Part shown: positions 36,249 through 44,954 of the stretch, piece by piece
Numbering within the stretch: position 1 is the first letter of the stretch
Layout: each line of letters opens with the position of its first letter
From: Aliiglaciecola lipolytica
GTDB taxonomy: Bacteria > Pseudomonadota > Gammaproteobacteria > Enterobacterales > Alteromonadaceae
Direction of reading: 5' to 3'
Assembly (NCBI RefSeq): GCF_018860635.1
Contig: NZ_JAHKPT010000021.1
Location: 94,674 to 158,673 of the forward strand
DNA length: 64,000 bases
Position numbers and translations under genes: made by a program
Notes under the pieces: model-generated
Databases searched by the model: none
What the model saw: the letters and a program-made list of their open reading frames with translations, nothing else
What the model was told of the DNA's origin: nothing

Positions 36249-37607
36249 ATGTCTGGAATGTATACCAAAATAGTCTCTAATGTGCTGTTTCCTTTGCATG
36301 AAAAGCTTAAAAAGCATGATACGGTTAAAATTCGAAAATCGTTAGAAAAGTCCCAGTGGTTTGATAAAGAAACCTTGCAGCAGGAACAATCGAATCGGTT
36401 GCAGCGTTTTATCCAAACCGTATATAAAAATGTGCCCTATTATCGTCAAATGTTTGATTCATCGAACATCAGTCCTAATGACATACAAAGCGCCGAAGAT
36501 CTGGTCAAATTGCCGTTTTTAGACAAAGCCACTATTTCGGCAAATTTTGAAAAACTAAAATCTGAGATTGCCGGTCCTTTAGCGCGATTTAATACTGGTG
36601 GTTCAAGCGGTCAGCCTCTCATTTTTTTATTAGGCAATGAACGAGTATCCCACGACGTAGCAGAAAAGTGGCGTGCCACGCGTTGGTGGGATGTGGATAT
36701 TGGCGATAAAGAGATTGTTGCTTGGGGGTCACCCATTGAGTTAGGAGCGCAAGATAGGGTGCGTTTGATTCGTGATGGGTTGTTTCGCTCTGAATTAATT
36801 CCTGCATTTGATATGACCGAACAAAAGCTGTTGTCATTTTTAAAAACCATTCGAGATACTAAACCGAAAATGCTATTTGGTTATCCCTCGGTGTTCGATT
36901 TGCTGGCGAAAACCGCTAAGCAACATGGAATGGAAATGAACAATTTAGGCATTAAGGTCGCGTTTGTTACCTCAGAAAGACTTTACCCCTATCAGCGCGA
37001 AAGTATTGAACAAGTGTTTGGTTGCCCAGTCGCTAATGGTTACGGTGGTAGAGATGCTGGATTCATTGCTCACCAATGTCCTGAAGGCGGCATGCACTTG
37101 TCTTATGAAGATATAGTCGTGGAGATAATCGATCCTCAGGGCAATCCGCTGCCGGCAGGACAATCTGGTGAAATTGTTGTTACCCATATGGGGACATCCG
37201 AGTTTCCATTTATCCGCTATCGGACCGGTGATATTGCCATTATGTCCGATAAAAAATGTGCCTGCGGACGCGGTTTACCCATGCTTGAATCAATTGAAGG
37301 GCGCAGTACCGATTTTGTTGTAGCTGCAGATGGGACAATTTTGCATGGCCTTTCTCTAATTTATATTCTCAGGGATATCAAAAGCGTCGAAGCGTTTAAA
37401 ATTGTGCAAGAGTCGATGCAACATACCCATGTGCAAGTTGTATCAAAAAATGGTGAAGTCGATGAGCAGACGCAGAATATTATTATTACCGGAATTCAAG
37501 CAAGACTTGGCGCAGAAGTATCTGTTACTGTAGAATCTTTAACCGAAATTGCCCCTGAGAAATCCGGCAAATATCGATATGTAATCAGCAAAGTGAGCGT
37601 AACATGA
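36249..37607 (+). CDS. CapK/phenylacetate-CoA ligase-like adenylating enzyme
   Basis: A 452-aa ANL-superfamily protein. The N-terminal LQRFIQTVYKNVPYYRQMFD is typical of the CapK/F390-synthetase-like branch. The ATP-binding P-loop is FNTGGSSGQPL, followed by LFGYPSVFDLLAK, NGYGGRDAGFIAHQC, FIRYRTGDIA and CACGRGLPMLESIEGRSTDF (a Cys pair as in phenylacetate-CoA ligase). It should adenylate a carboxylate; in a capsule locus this may activate an acyl or amino acid for decoration. No acyl-carrier protein is encoded nearby. Its stop overlaps the 27-aa gene. Confidence 0.88.
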   Translation: MSGMYTKIVSNVLFPLHEKLKKHDTVKIRKSLEKSQWFDKETLQQEQSNRLQRFIQTVYKNVPYYRQMFDSSNISPNDIQSAEDLVKLPFLDKATISANFEKLKSEIAGPLARFNTGGSSGQPLIFLLGNERVSHDVAEKWRATRWWDVDIGDKEIVAWGSPIELGAQDRVRLIRDGLFRSELIPAFDMTEQKLLSFLKTIRDTKPKMLFGYPSVFDLLAKTAKQHGMEMNNLGIKVAFVTSERLYPYQRESIEQVFGCPVANGYGGRDAGFIAHQCPEGGMHLSYEDIVVEIIDPQGNPLPAGQSGEIVVTHMGTSEFPFIRYRTGDIAIMSDKKCACGRGLPMLESIEGRSTDFVVAADGTILHGLSLIYILRDIKSVEAFKIVQESMQHTHVQVVSKNGEVDEQTQNIIITGIQARLGAEVSVTVESLTEIAPEKSGKYRYVISKVSVT

Positions 37608-37687
37608 TAGACAGTTTGTATCTTATGGCTGATATTGCAGCTATTTGTTATATGTTTTGGTGGTCGAGTATGCAGGATGATGACTGA
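37604..37687 (+). CDS. 27-aa overlapping membrane microprotein
   Basis: ATG at 37604 overlaps the CapK-like gene's stop (ATGA), and its TGA at 37685-37687 overlaps the ATG of the O-ligase gene (TGATG). Double overlap is the usual sign of a translationally coupled gene. The peptide is one hydrophobic helix (LYLMADIAAICYMFWW) with an acidic DDD tail. I recognise no family. The ribosome binding site is weak (AAGTGAG), as expected for coupling. Alternatively the ORF is a leader that only carries ribosomes to the next start, which has its own AGGA. Confidence 0.55.
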   Translation: MIDSLYLMADIAAICYMFWWSSMQDDD

Positions 37688-39018
37688 TGCGTGATCTGCT
37701 CCTTGTTGGTTTCCTATTTGTTGCCATTTATTACAGTTTTAAACGTCCCTATATTGGCACGGCTGCATGGGTGTGGATTGCACTTACCGCACCGGCAAAA
37801 TGGGCGTTTGGTTTTTCTAGTCACTTTCGTTTGAATCTAACCATAGTGGTTATCACTGCGCTTTCGTATATCATCGTCCAAAAGTATAAACAATGGAAAT
37901 TCAATGGCTTAACTTTTTGGGTGTTACTATTTGCCCTGTGGACACTGCTTTCCACTGCGACGAATCAGACATCCTATTCTTATTTCGTATGGGATTATTG
38001 GAATCAATTTATTAAAGTAATCCTACTTTACTTTTTTATCACCTTAACTATCTATAAGCGACTGCACATAAATACAATGGTTTGGGCTATTGTATTGGCG
38101 ATATCCTCCTTTGCAGCAATGGAGGCTGTTAAATTCATGTTATCTGGTGGTAGCCACCGAATTGTGGGTAAGGCAGGAATTATTCACGATCGGAATGATT
38201 TAGCAGTAGCGATAAATATGTGTATACCACTGGTTATTTATCTGATCTCAGTGACTGAAAATTTTGTAGTAAAACGTGGCTTAAAGATCATCTTATTACT
38301 CAATATATTGGCTATTATTGGTACGTATTCTCGTGGCGGATTTATTGGTTTGGTGATTCTTGGTGCAGCGTTTTGGTGGACTTCAAAGCGCAAATTTTTG
38401 TATGGGGTAATAGCCGCAATAATCATCCCAGTCTTTTTTGCTTTTGCTCCAGGAGAATGGAAAGAAAGGCAAAATACGGTGTCAACTGCTGCGAGTGAAG
38501 ATGGCTCGTTTATTGGTAGATTATGGGCTTGGAAAATTTCTACTTTAATTGCTTTGGATAACCCTTTCACTGGAGGTGGTTTTCATGCGGTTAAAGATAC
38601 TCCGTTATGGCGTTACTATGCGCCAATGACACCGAATTTTGGGCCAATAGAAACACCGCCAATTCCGCCTAAACTGGGTGCAAAGGCAGCTCATAATATT
38701 TACATGCAGGTGCTGGGTGATCATGGGTTTGGCGGTTTGTTTATCTTTTTGATGATACTCTTGGGTACACTAAGGATGAATTTTAAAAATAAAAAATGGG
38801 CAGAACAAAATAATGAAGTATGGCTAGTTAATTTAAGTAAGGCGCTGACGCTGACACTCGTTGGATATTGTATTACTGGTGGTAATGTGAGTTTGGCTTA
38901 TTTTGATTTATTTTATACGATAGTTGGTGTGGTTTGCGCAATTTCAATTCATATAGTGAATGCCAAGAAAGTGACCGAAAATCGGTCGACAGTAAAACAA
39001 CCTATTAAACAGATATAA
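37687..39018 (+). CDS. Exosortase A-associated O-ligase/polymerase (TIGR03097 type)
   Basis: A 443-aa polytopic membrane protein of the Wzy/O-antigen ligase superfamily. The exosortase-locus version is recognisable by its N-terminus (LLLVGFLFVAIYYSFKRP, YIGTAAWVWIALTAPAKWAFGF). About 11 helices; the long periplasmic loop has AHNIYMQVLGDHGFGGLFIF, the ligase signature with the conserved His, plus a cytoplasmic-to-membrane DRNDLAVAINM block. It polymerises repeat units or ligates glycan to an acceptor in the periplasm. The ATG has AGGA 9 nt upstream. Operon continues with the TPR gene 10 bp later. Confidence 0.92.
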   Translation: MRDLLLVGFLFVAIYYSFKRPYIGTAAWVWIALTAPAKWAFGFSSHFRLNLTIVVITALSYIIVQKYKQWKFNGLTFWVLLFALWTLLSTATNQTSYSYFVWDYWNQFIKVILLYFFITLTIYKRLHINTMVWAIVLAISSFAAMEAVKFMLSGGSHRIVGKAGIIHDRNDLAVAINMCIPLVIYLISVTENFVVKRGLKIILLLNILAIIGTYSRGGFIGLVILGAAFWWTSKRKFLYGVIAAIIIPVFFAFAPGEWKERQNTVSTAASEDGSFIGRLWAWKISTLIALDNPFTGGGFHAVKDTPLWRYYAPMTPNFGPIETPPIPPKLGAKAAHNIYMQVLGDHGFGGLFIFLMILLGTLRMNFKNKKWAEQNNEVWLVNLSKALTLTLVGYCITGGNVSLAYFDLFYTIVGVVCAISIHIVNAKKVTENRSTVKQPIKQI

Positions 39019-39028
39019 GAACTTAAAT

Positions 39029-39727
39029 ATGGCTAAAATTAAAATAACGAAAACGACACTGATACAGTCAGTGCTTTTTGCTTTGTTGGCTTTTGGGCCA
39101 ATTGCTGAAGCCTTTGCTAAATCTGATTGTATGAAAATGGGGTGGAGGCGTGGTAAGCCATTTGACTATTATGCGGCAGAAACGCGACAAAGTACCGGAA
39201 CATACCGAGGGGGGTTATTATACTTAGTAGAATCAGCCCACTTTACTAAAAAGGTGCGACGATTAATAGAAGGTAGCACCAGTAAACAACCTGGTGATTT
39301 ATTATTTGTGCTGGGGTCAATACCTAACCATCCTGTTGCTCTAGATGCTTATGCTCGCTATGAATATCAGTGGGAAAATTCCCGCTCTTTTAAAGCTAGT
39401 TTAAATACAGATGAACCTAAATATGACGCTGGATGCTTTTTTGAACGAGCCGCTAAAATTTATCCAGGACAAGCCTCTACCTATTTAACCTGGGGAATTT
39501 ATTATTATCGCCGAGGTGAGCATCAGAAAGCCTTAGAAAAATTCTTGGAGGCTGACAAACTTTCACCAGGATCTGCAGAGGCAAAATATAATGTTGGGCT
39601 TGCATATGCTGAAGTAAACGATCTTGCCAATGCTAAAAAGTATGCCGAAGCAGCCTACAAATTGGGCTATCCTTTACCGGGTTTAAAAATGAAGATCGCT
39701 GAGTTAGAAAAAGCACAAAATAACTAG
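39029..39727 (+). CDS. Secreted TPR protein of the EPS operon
   Basis: A 232-aa protein with an N-terminal signal peptide (TLIQSVLFALLAFGPIAEAFA). The C-terminal half has two or three TPR units: STYLTWGIYYYRRGEHQKALEKFLEA, then GSAEAKYNVGLAYAEVNDLANAKKYAEAAYKLGYP. The middle region (LLYLVESAHFTKKVRRLIEG) I do not recognise. A periplasmic scaffold for the polymerase or exosortase machinery is a reasonable guess from its place between the ligase and the flippase. Confidence 0.8.
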   Translation: MAKIKITKTTLIQSVLFALLAFGPIAEAFAKSDCMKMGWRRGKPFDYYAAETRQSTGTYRGGLLYLVESAHFTKKVRRLIEGSTSKQPGDLLFVLGSIPNHPVALDAYARYEYQWENSRSFKASLNTDEPKYDAGCFFERAAKIYPGQASTYLTWGIYYYRRGEHQKALEKFLEADKLSPGSAEAKYNVGLAYAEVNDLANAKKYAEAAYKLGYPLPGLKMKIAELEKAQNN

Positions 39728-39736
39728 GAGTTGAGG

Positions 39737-40729
39737 GTGTCTAAGAAACTGATGTTGTCAGGAGGCTGTTTACGTTCAAATGGTTTTGAGTTGGGGGAAG
39801 GTAAATATTATGGAAAGGCCAGTTTAGTATTATTGGATCTAGAGTCTGGAGAGTTTTCTCAAATACTCACAAAAACGGAAGGCGGCGATAATTATCCAGA
39901 TGAACATCCTAATTTACAATTTACCGCGGGGTGTATCGATGGCGATAAATTATGGTTGCCAACAGACACAGAAGTTCACTGTTATAGCTTGCCTGATTTA
40001 AAGCTATTGTCTGTTTTTTCTCACCCGTGCTTTCATAATATTCATTCAGCCCACGTTTTAAACGGCGATCTTGTTGTTACGTCTACAGGTCTAGATAACG
40101 TTGTTGTTATGGATATTGAGAGTGGAGAAATTAAATCAATTTTAAATACACAAGGAAAAACCCCTTGGCATAGATTTGATAAAGCGGTTGATTATCGATT
40201 AGTTCATTCTACTCGTCCACATGATAGCCATCCTAATTTTGTATTCAAAATTGGAGATGATTTATGGGCTACGCGCTGTACCCAAGAAGATGCTGTGAAC
40301 TTGTCTAATCCTGATGATGTGATTGATATCAGTTTAGGGGGCGATGTTAGTGTCCATGATGGAATTTGGTATGACAACAAGTTGATATTTACCCGTGTAG
40401 ATGGAAACCTGGTTTTTTGTGATCCAATCGAAAAGAAAGTCATCGAGACTTATGATCCCTTTGGCGGGGCATTAAATCGACCTATGGGCTGGTGTCGAGG
40501 TTTACATGTTGAAGGCGATATTTTTTATGTCGGCTATTCAAAATTACGCAAAACAAATCTGAAATCAAAAATTAAGTTTCTGTCAAAAGGAAATTTTAAA
40601 TATTCCTCTGGAAACAATTCATTAGTGGTCGCATTAAATATACGCACACGGAAAGTCGAAAAAGTTTATTCATCGCCTGATGGTCTAATCGACGCTATCT
40701 ACGGGATTTTGCCTTTCAATTATGACTGA
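39737..40729 (+). CDS. Putative beta-propeller protein of unknown function
   Basis: About 330 aa without a signal peptide. The sequence has repeating strand blocks (KASLVLLDLESGEFSQIL, KLWLPTDTEVHCYSLPDLKLL, LVVTSTGLDNVVVMDIESGEI, LVFCDPIEKKVIETYDP) as in six- or seven-bladed propellers. Conserved-looking His-rich stretches HNIHSAHV and HDSHPNFVF might bind metal or substrate. I cannot name a family. GTG at 39737 has AGGAG 6 nt upstream and is preferred over the TTG at 39731. It overlaps the flippase gene by 8 bp, so it belongs to the operon. Confidence 0.75.
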   Translation: MSKKLMLSGGCLRSNGFELGEGKYYGKASLVLLDLESGEFSQILTKTEGGDNYPDEHPNLQFTAGCIDGDKLWLPTDTEVHCYSLPDLKLLSVFSHPCFHNIHSAHVLNGDLVVTSTGLDNVVVMDIESGEIKSILNTQGKTPWHRFDKAVDYRLVHSTRPHDSHPNFVFKIGDDLWATRCTQEDAVNLSNPDDVIDISLGGDVSVHDGIWYDNKLIFTRVDGNLVFCDPIEKKVIETYDPFGGALNRPMGWCRGLHVEGDIFYVGYSKLRKTNLKSKIKFLSKGNFKYSSGNNSLVVALNIRTRKVEKVYSSPDGLIDAIYGILPFNYD

Positions 40730-42176
40730 GACAGTTAAGACCAATACGCTTTTTAGTATTATCTGGTCTATTTTATCTAAATGGGGTTCTAAACTGATTG
40801 GAATGGTGAGCACATTTGTACTCGCCAGACTTTTGGCACCAGCTGATTTTGGTATTATTGCAATGGCGACCATTGTCGTTGCCTTGCTAGAGTCAATGAC
40901 TCAGGCTGGTTTGAATCTTTATATATTAAGATATAAAGAACATGATACTCGTGTTTTTAACGCCGCATGGACCGTTGGGATTATCCAGGCTTTTGTCATT
41001 GCAATTCCTCTAGTGATACTTGCCCCATTTATATCTGATTTTTATAGTCAACCTGTACTTACTGAGGTTATTTATTGCTTAGCGCTTGTTCGGATTATTC
41101 AAGGATTAAATAATTTTGGAATTATAATCGCCCAAAAGGAAATGAACTTTAAAGTCGATTTTGTGTTAACCATATGGACTCGATTAAGTTATCTTACCGC
41201 TACAATAGGCTTTGCGTGGTATTTGCAGAGCTTTTGGGCGCTAGTGTTTGGTCAATTGATATCTTCAGTGTTTGGCTGCGGTTTAAGTTATTTTTTACAT
41301 CCATTTCGACCGAAATTTAGTTTGTATAACTGGCGGGACATGCTCAAATACTCTAAGGCTACCGTACCATTGAGCATTGCTAGATATATTAATAATCAGG
41401 CTGATGTTGCTATTGTTGGAAGAGTTGCCTCTGCGCAATTTTTAGGTTTTTATCATATTGCAGTTAATCTAGCCGGTTTATTCACAAAAGAATTGCTGAT
41501 GCCAGTGATCCGCGGCCTAATACCTAATTTATCGGTACTTAGAGAAAGCGCTAACTTCAAAGACATATTATTAGTCACATTTGCTGCTGCTGTTTATGTT
41601 TTTCTACCTGTTGGTATTGGATTATCAATGGTTGCACAAGAGTTTGTGCCGGTATTTTTAGGCGATAAATGGCTTGCCGCAATTCCACTGCTACAGTGGT
41701 TTAGCTTATATGCGATGATTGGCGGTATAATGATGTTTTTTAGTGAGCAGTTTTTGGTCATGATGGAAAAAGAAGTCGTTTCCAATCGATTGATGTGGGC
41801 TCGGAATATCATTTTAATTACCACTATTGTATTGACGCTTTCTTATGGACAAGTTTCTGACTTGCCTAAAATGTTGTTCTTTAGTGCTCTGGTAGCGTTA
41901 CCAATGGTATTAGTGAGTATCAGTCGTGAATTAGAAATAACTTTAAAACGTATTTTATACAGCTGGTGGCCAGCATTGACAGGAGCTTTCGTGATGTTTG
42001 TTGTCTTGCAGTTATTCCCTGTGCTTGATTGGCCTTTGTTTATAGTGTTGCTAGCCAAAGTTGCCCTCGGTGGGGTTAGCTATTTAGCCACTATTGTGTT
42101 GCTTTTTGTGGTTCGAGGTCGACCTGAAAATACACTGGAAAGCCTAGTGTTTAATAAAGCTTTTGGGTATAACTAA
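40722..42176 (+). CDS. Polysaccharide flippase (MOP superfamily, Wzx/PST-like)
   Basis: A 484-aa protein with about 12-14 membrane helices. The N-terminal FSIIWSILSKWGSKLIGMV and LARLLAPADFGIIAMATIVVALLESMTQAGLN are typical of the PST/Wzx lipid-linked oligosaccharide flippases. SKATVPLSIARYINNQADVAIVGR marks the middle of the protein. It should move the undecaprenyl-linked repeat unit to the periplasmic face. It overlaps the propeller gene; a 34-bp gap separates it from the asparagine-synthase-like gene. Confidence 0.92.
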   Translation: MTETVKTNTLFSIIWSILSKWGSKLIGMVSTFVLARLLAPADFGIIAMATIVVALLESMTQAGLNLYILRYKEHDTRVFNAAWTVGIIQAFVIAIPLVILAPFISDFYSQPVLTEVIYCLALVRIIQGLNNFGIIIAQKEMNFKVDFVLTIWTRLSYLTATIGFAWYLQSFWALVFGQLISSVFGCGLSYFLHPFRPKFSLYNWRDMLKYSKATVPLSIARYINNQADVAIVGRVASAQFLGFYHIAVNLAGLFTKELLMPVIRGLIPNLSVLRESANFKDILLVTFAAAVYVFLPVGIGLSMVAQEFVPVFLGDKWLAAIPLLQWFSLYAMIGGIMMFFSEQFLVMMEKEVVSNRLMWARNIILITTIVLTLSYGQVSDLPKMLFFSALVALPMVLVSISRELEITLKRILYSWWPALTGAFVMFVVLQLFPVLDWPLFIVLLAKVALGGVSYLATIVLLFVVRGRPENTLESLVFNKAFGYN

Positions 42177-42210
42177 CTTTGTTTCGTAATTTTTTAAAGG
42201 ATAAATCAGC

Positions 42211-43962
42211 GTGCAATTAGCGGATTGGTATCAAATAGCCGATGGCAGTGAATTTGAGTTGTTCGTTCATCATCACAAGCAGACAAGTGCTTATACTTCA
42301 CCAGAAGGCAACATCATCTTTCATGGTTATGTTTTGTTAAATGGTCTTAAAGCAGACTCCAAATCTGTTTTAGAGGCGTATTTAGCAAGCGCTTCGCTAT
42401 CCGCTTTTTATCAACAGTTATCAGGTCAGTTTTGGATGGTTATCTATGAAAAAGACCAACCAGCTATTGTGTTAACAGACCACCTAGCCACTAAACCATG
42501 CTTTTATTTTAAGTTGGGCAACAAACTTTATATTAGTGATTCGTTAAAAGCCATTAAAGCGCTTGAAAACGTCTCATTACAAATAAACAAACAAGCTTTA
42601 TACAATTATATTTATTTCCACTGTATCCCTGCACCTACTACAGTTTATGAAAACGTATTTAAAATTGAACCGGGTAAAGCTATATATTTTGGCTCTGACG
42701 GTATTGTAAATAGTGAGTTACTTTATTGCCCTGAATTCGCCACACAACTTGATGATCCTGAAGCTGCGTTAAAAACATGCTTAAGTACTATTGAAACCGC
42801 CGTAGAATCTCATTCAAGCGATAATGTTGGTGCTTTTTTAAGTGGCGGATTAGACAGCTCAACTGTGGCAGGTATGCTGGCTAAAATTCAAGGCAAAAAG
42901 GACACACCTGAAAAAGCGAAGACCTTTTCAATTGGCTTTAAAGTGCCGGGTTATGACGAAACAGAATATGCACTCATCACTGCTAAGCATTTCGATACAA
43001 ATCATGAAGTCTTGTATTTAAAACCAGAAGAAGCCGCTAAAGAATTTGTTAAAGTGGCACAATTTTTTGATGAACCATTTGGTAATTCTTCAGCAATGGC
43101 TGCTTATTTTTGTGCAACATTCGCTAAAAACAAGGGCATAGACGTGTTGCTTGCAGGTGATGGTGGCGATGAGTTTTTTGCCGGTAATGAGCGCTATGCA
43201 AAACAAAAAGTATTTGAGCATTATACGAAGTTACCCAAATGGTTGGCGAATGGTTTAGATTTTCTGCTGAATAACCAACTCACACGTAAACTTCCATTGT
43301 TCAAAAAAGTAGCTAGCTATATTGCCCAAGCTAAAGTTGCTTTGCCAGGTCGACTGCAAACTCATAATTTTGTTAATCAGCTGGGAAATGACGCTATTTT
43401 TACTGCGGCAATACTTGATCAAGTAGATGTTAATCAGCCAGCTGAACAGCTGAAAAGTCGTTTTAAGGATTGTAAAAGCGAGCATCCTGTAGATGGCATG
43501 TTATATCTGGATTGGAAGTTCACATTGGCCGACAATGATTTGGTTAAAGTGAATAAAATGTGCGAGTTGGCCGGTGTTGAGGTACGTTATCCTTTAATCG
43601 ATAAAAATATTGTTGATTTCAGTTGCACCATTCCTGCCGATGTTAAATTACCTGGTAAAACCTTACGCGATTTTTATAAGAAAACCTGCAAAGGATTCTT
43701 ACCTGATGAGACCCTCAATAAAAGCAAACATGGTTTTGGCCTGCCATTTGGTGTTTGGATGAATGAAAACCAAACATTAAAAGATTTAACGATACAAGCA
43801 TTAAACAGCTTTAAAAAGCGTAATATCGTTAAGCAAAGTTTAGTTGAAAAGGCCCTAGAGTCTCATGGCAGTGTTCACGCTGGCTATTACGGCGAGCTTA
43901 TTTGGATCATGGTGGTGTTAGAGTTGTGGTTGCAAAAAGAAGCCGAGGATTTTCGTGCATAG
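42211..43962 (+). CDS. Asparagine synthase-like protein with degenerate glutaminase domain
   Basis: 583 aa. The C-terminal synthetase domain looks active: PP-loop SGGLDSST (211-218), FDEPFGNSSAMAAYF, LAGDGGDEFFAGNERY, EVRYPLIDKNIVDF and SKHGFGLPF. The N-terminal half keeps traces of the class II glutaminase fold (FWMVIYEKDQPAIVLTDHLATKP) but starts MQLADWYQIA, with no Cys at position 2 and no RGPD motif. It therefore cannot use glutamine in the normal way and must take ammonia or another nucleophile, or rely on a partner. GTG at 42211 with AAGGA upstream; no earlier start would restore the Cys. It overlaps the deacetylase gene by 8 bp. Confidence 0.9.
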   Translation: MQLADWYQIADGSEFELFVHHHKQTSAYTSPEGNIIFHGYVLLNGLKADSKSVLEAYLASASLSAFYQQLSGQFWMVIYEKDQPAIVLTDHLATKPCFYFKLGNKLYISDSLKAIKALENVSLQINKQALYNYIYFHCIPAPTTVYENVFKIEPGKAIYFGSDGIVNSELLYCPEFATQLDDPEAALKTCLSTIETAVESHSSDNVGAFLSGGLDSSTVAGMLAKIQGKKDTPEKAKTFSIGFKVPGYDETEYALITAKHFDTNHEVLYLKPEEAAKEFVKVAQFFDEPFGNSSAMAAYFCATFAKNKGIDVLLAGDGGDEFFAGNERYAKQKVFEHYTKLPKWLANGLDFLLNNQLTRKLPLFKKVASYIAQAKVALPGRLQTHNFVNQLGNDAIFTAAILDQVDVNQPAEQLKSRFKDCKSEHPVDGMLYLDWKFTLADNDLVKVNKMCELAGVEVRYPLIDKNIVDFSCTIPADVKLPGKTLRDFYKKTCKGFLPDETLNKSKHGFGLPFGVWMNENQTLKDLTIQALNSFKKRNIVKQSLVEKALESHGSVHAGYYGELIWIMVVLELWLQKEAEDFRA

Positions 43963-44881
43963 TATTTTAGGGGCGATAAACAAAATAATTGGTGGTAACA
44001 AGCTCAGTATTTTAATTTACCATCAGGTATTAGAAGAATTTGATCCAATGCGCCCCTATGAAGTCACTGCCGATGTTTTTAATTGGCATATGAAGCTGAT
44101 TAACCAACATTTTTCACCTATTAGTCTTTCAGAAGCTGCAAAACACATACAAAACAATACACTGCCTAAGCGTGCCATATGTGTCACTTTCGATGACGGT
44201 TATTTGAATAATCTAACCGTTGCCCAACCAATTCTGACGAAGTACAAAATTCCTGCGACTGTCTATGTAGCCACGGCCTTTACTGAGGGCGCTGATATGT
44301 GGAATGACAGGGTATTGGATTTATTCAAGGACGTTGCATTGGAGAGCTTACTAATCGAAGATGAAATGGTAGCCTTAGGTGATTGGGCGAACCGTAATAA
44401 ACTAGCAGAAGCCCAATTGATGCGGCTTAAATATATGCCCATTGAAGCGCGTTTAGCTGGTGTACAAAAGTTATATGATGATAATAATTTGTCAGATCCT
44501 GAACCGCGAATGATGAATGCGTCGCAAGTCAAACAACTAGCACAATGCGGTGTTGAAATTGGCGGGCATACGGTTAACCATCCTATTCTTAAAGTACTTT
44601 CTAGAGAACAACAGTTTGAAGAAATTAACCAATGCAAAAAGCAATTGGAAGATTGGACAGGCAAACCTGTAAAACACTTTGCCTACCCTAATGGTTCATA
44701 TGGCAAAGATTTAACCGATGAAACCGTTGCTCTTGTTAAACAGGCGGGTTATGAAACTGCTGTAGTAACTGACTGGGGCACTTCCAGCCATGGTGACGAC
44801 CTGCTAAGGCTTAAACGCTTCACACCTTGGGATACCTCACCGTTTAAATTTCACGCACGTTTAGTGAAGTCACGCATTTAA
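43955..44881 (+). CDS. Polysaccharide deacetylase family protein
   Basis: A 308-aa NodB-fold protein of the PgaB/IcaB-like branch. LSILIYHQVLEEFD is the N-terminal strand and AICVTFDDGYLNNLTVA holds the catalytic Asp pair. VEIGGHTVNHPIL gives the metal His residues, and KHFAYPNGSYG follows. A mid-protein insertion (about 115-180, DMWNDRVLDLF...) is common in this branch. No clear signal peptide. Last gene of the plus-strand operon, GTG start with AGGA upstream and overlapping the previous gene. Distinct from the deacetylase at 26191. Confidence 0.9.
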   Translation: MHSILGAINKIIGGNKLSILIYHQVLEEFDPMRPYEVTADVFNWHMKLINQHFSPISLSEAAKHIQNNTLPKRAICVTFDDGYLNNLTVAQPILTKYKIPATVYVATAFTEGADMWNDRVLDLFKDVALESLLIEDEMVALGDWANRNKLAEAQLMRLKYMPIEARLAGVQKLYDDNNLSDPEPRMMNASQVKQLAQCGVEIGGHTVNHPILKVLSREQQFEEINQCKKQLEDWTGKPVKHFAYPNGSYGKDLTDETVALVKQAGYETAVVTDWGTSSHGDDLLRLKRFTPWDTSPFKFHARLVKSRI

Positions 44882-44954
44882 ATTGCTCTTTTCTTTTGCA
44901 TGATGTTACGGAGTCCTATATTGTAACTTTTTTGTTACCTAAAAGTTGCGAGTT

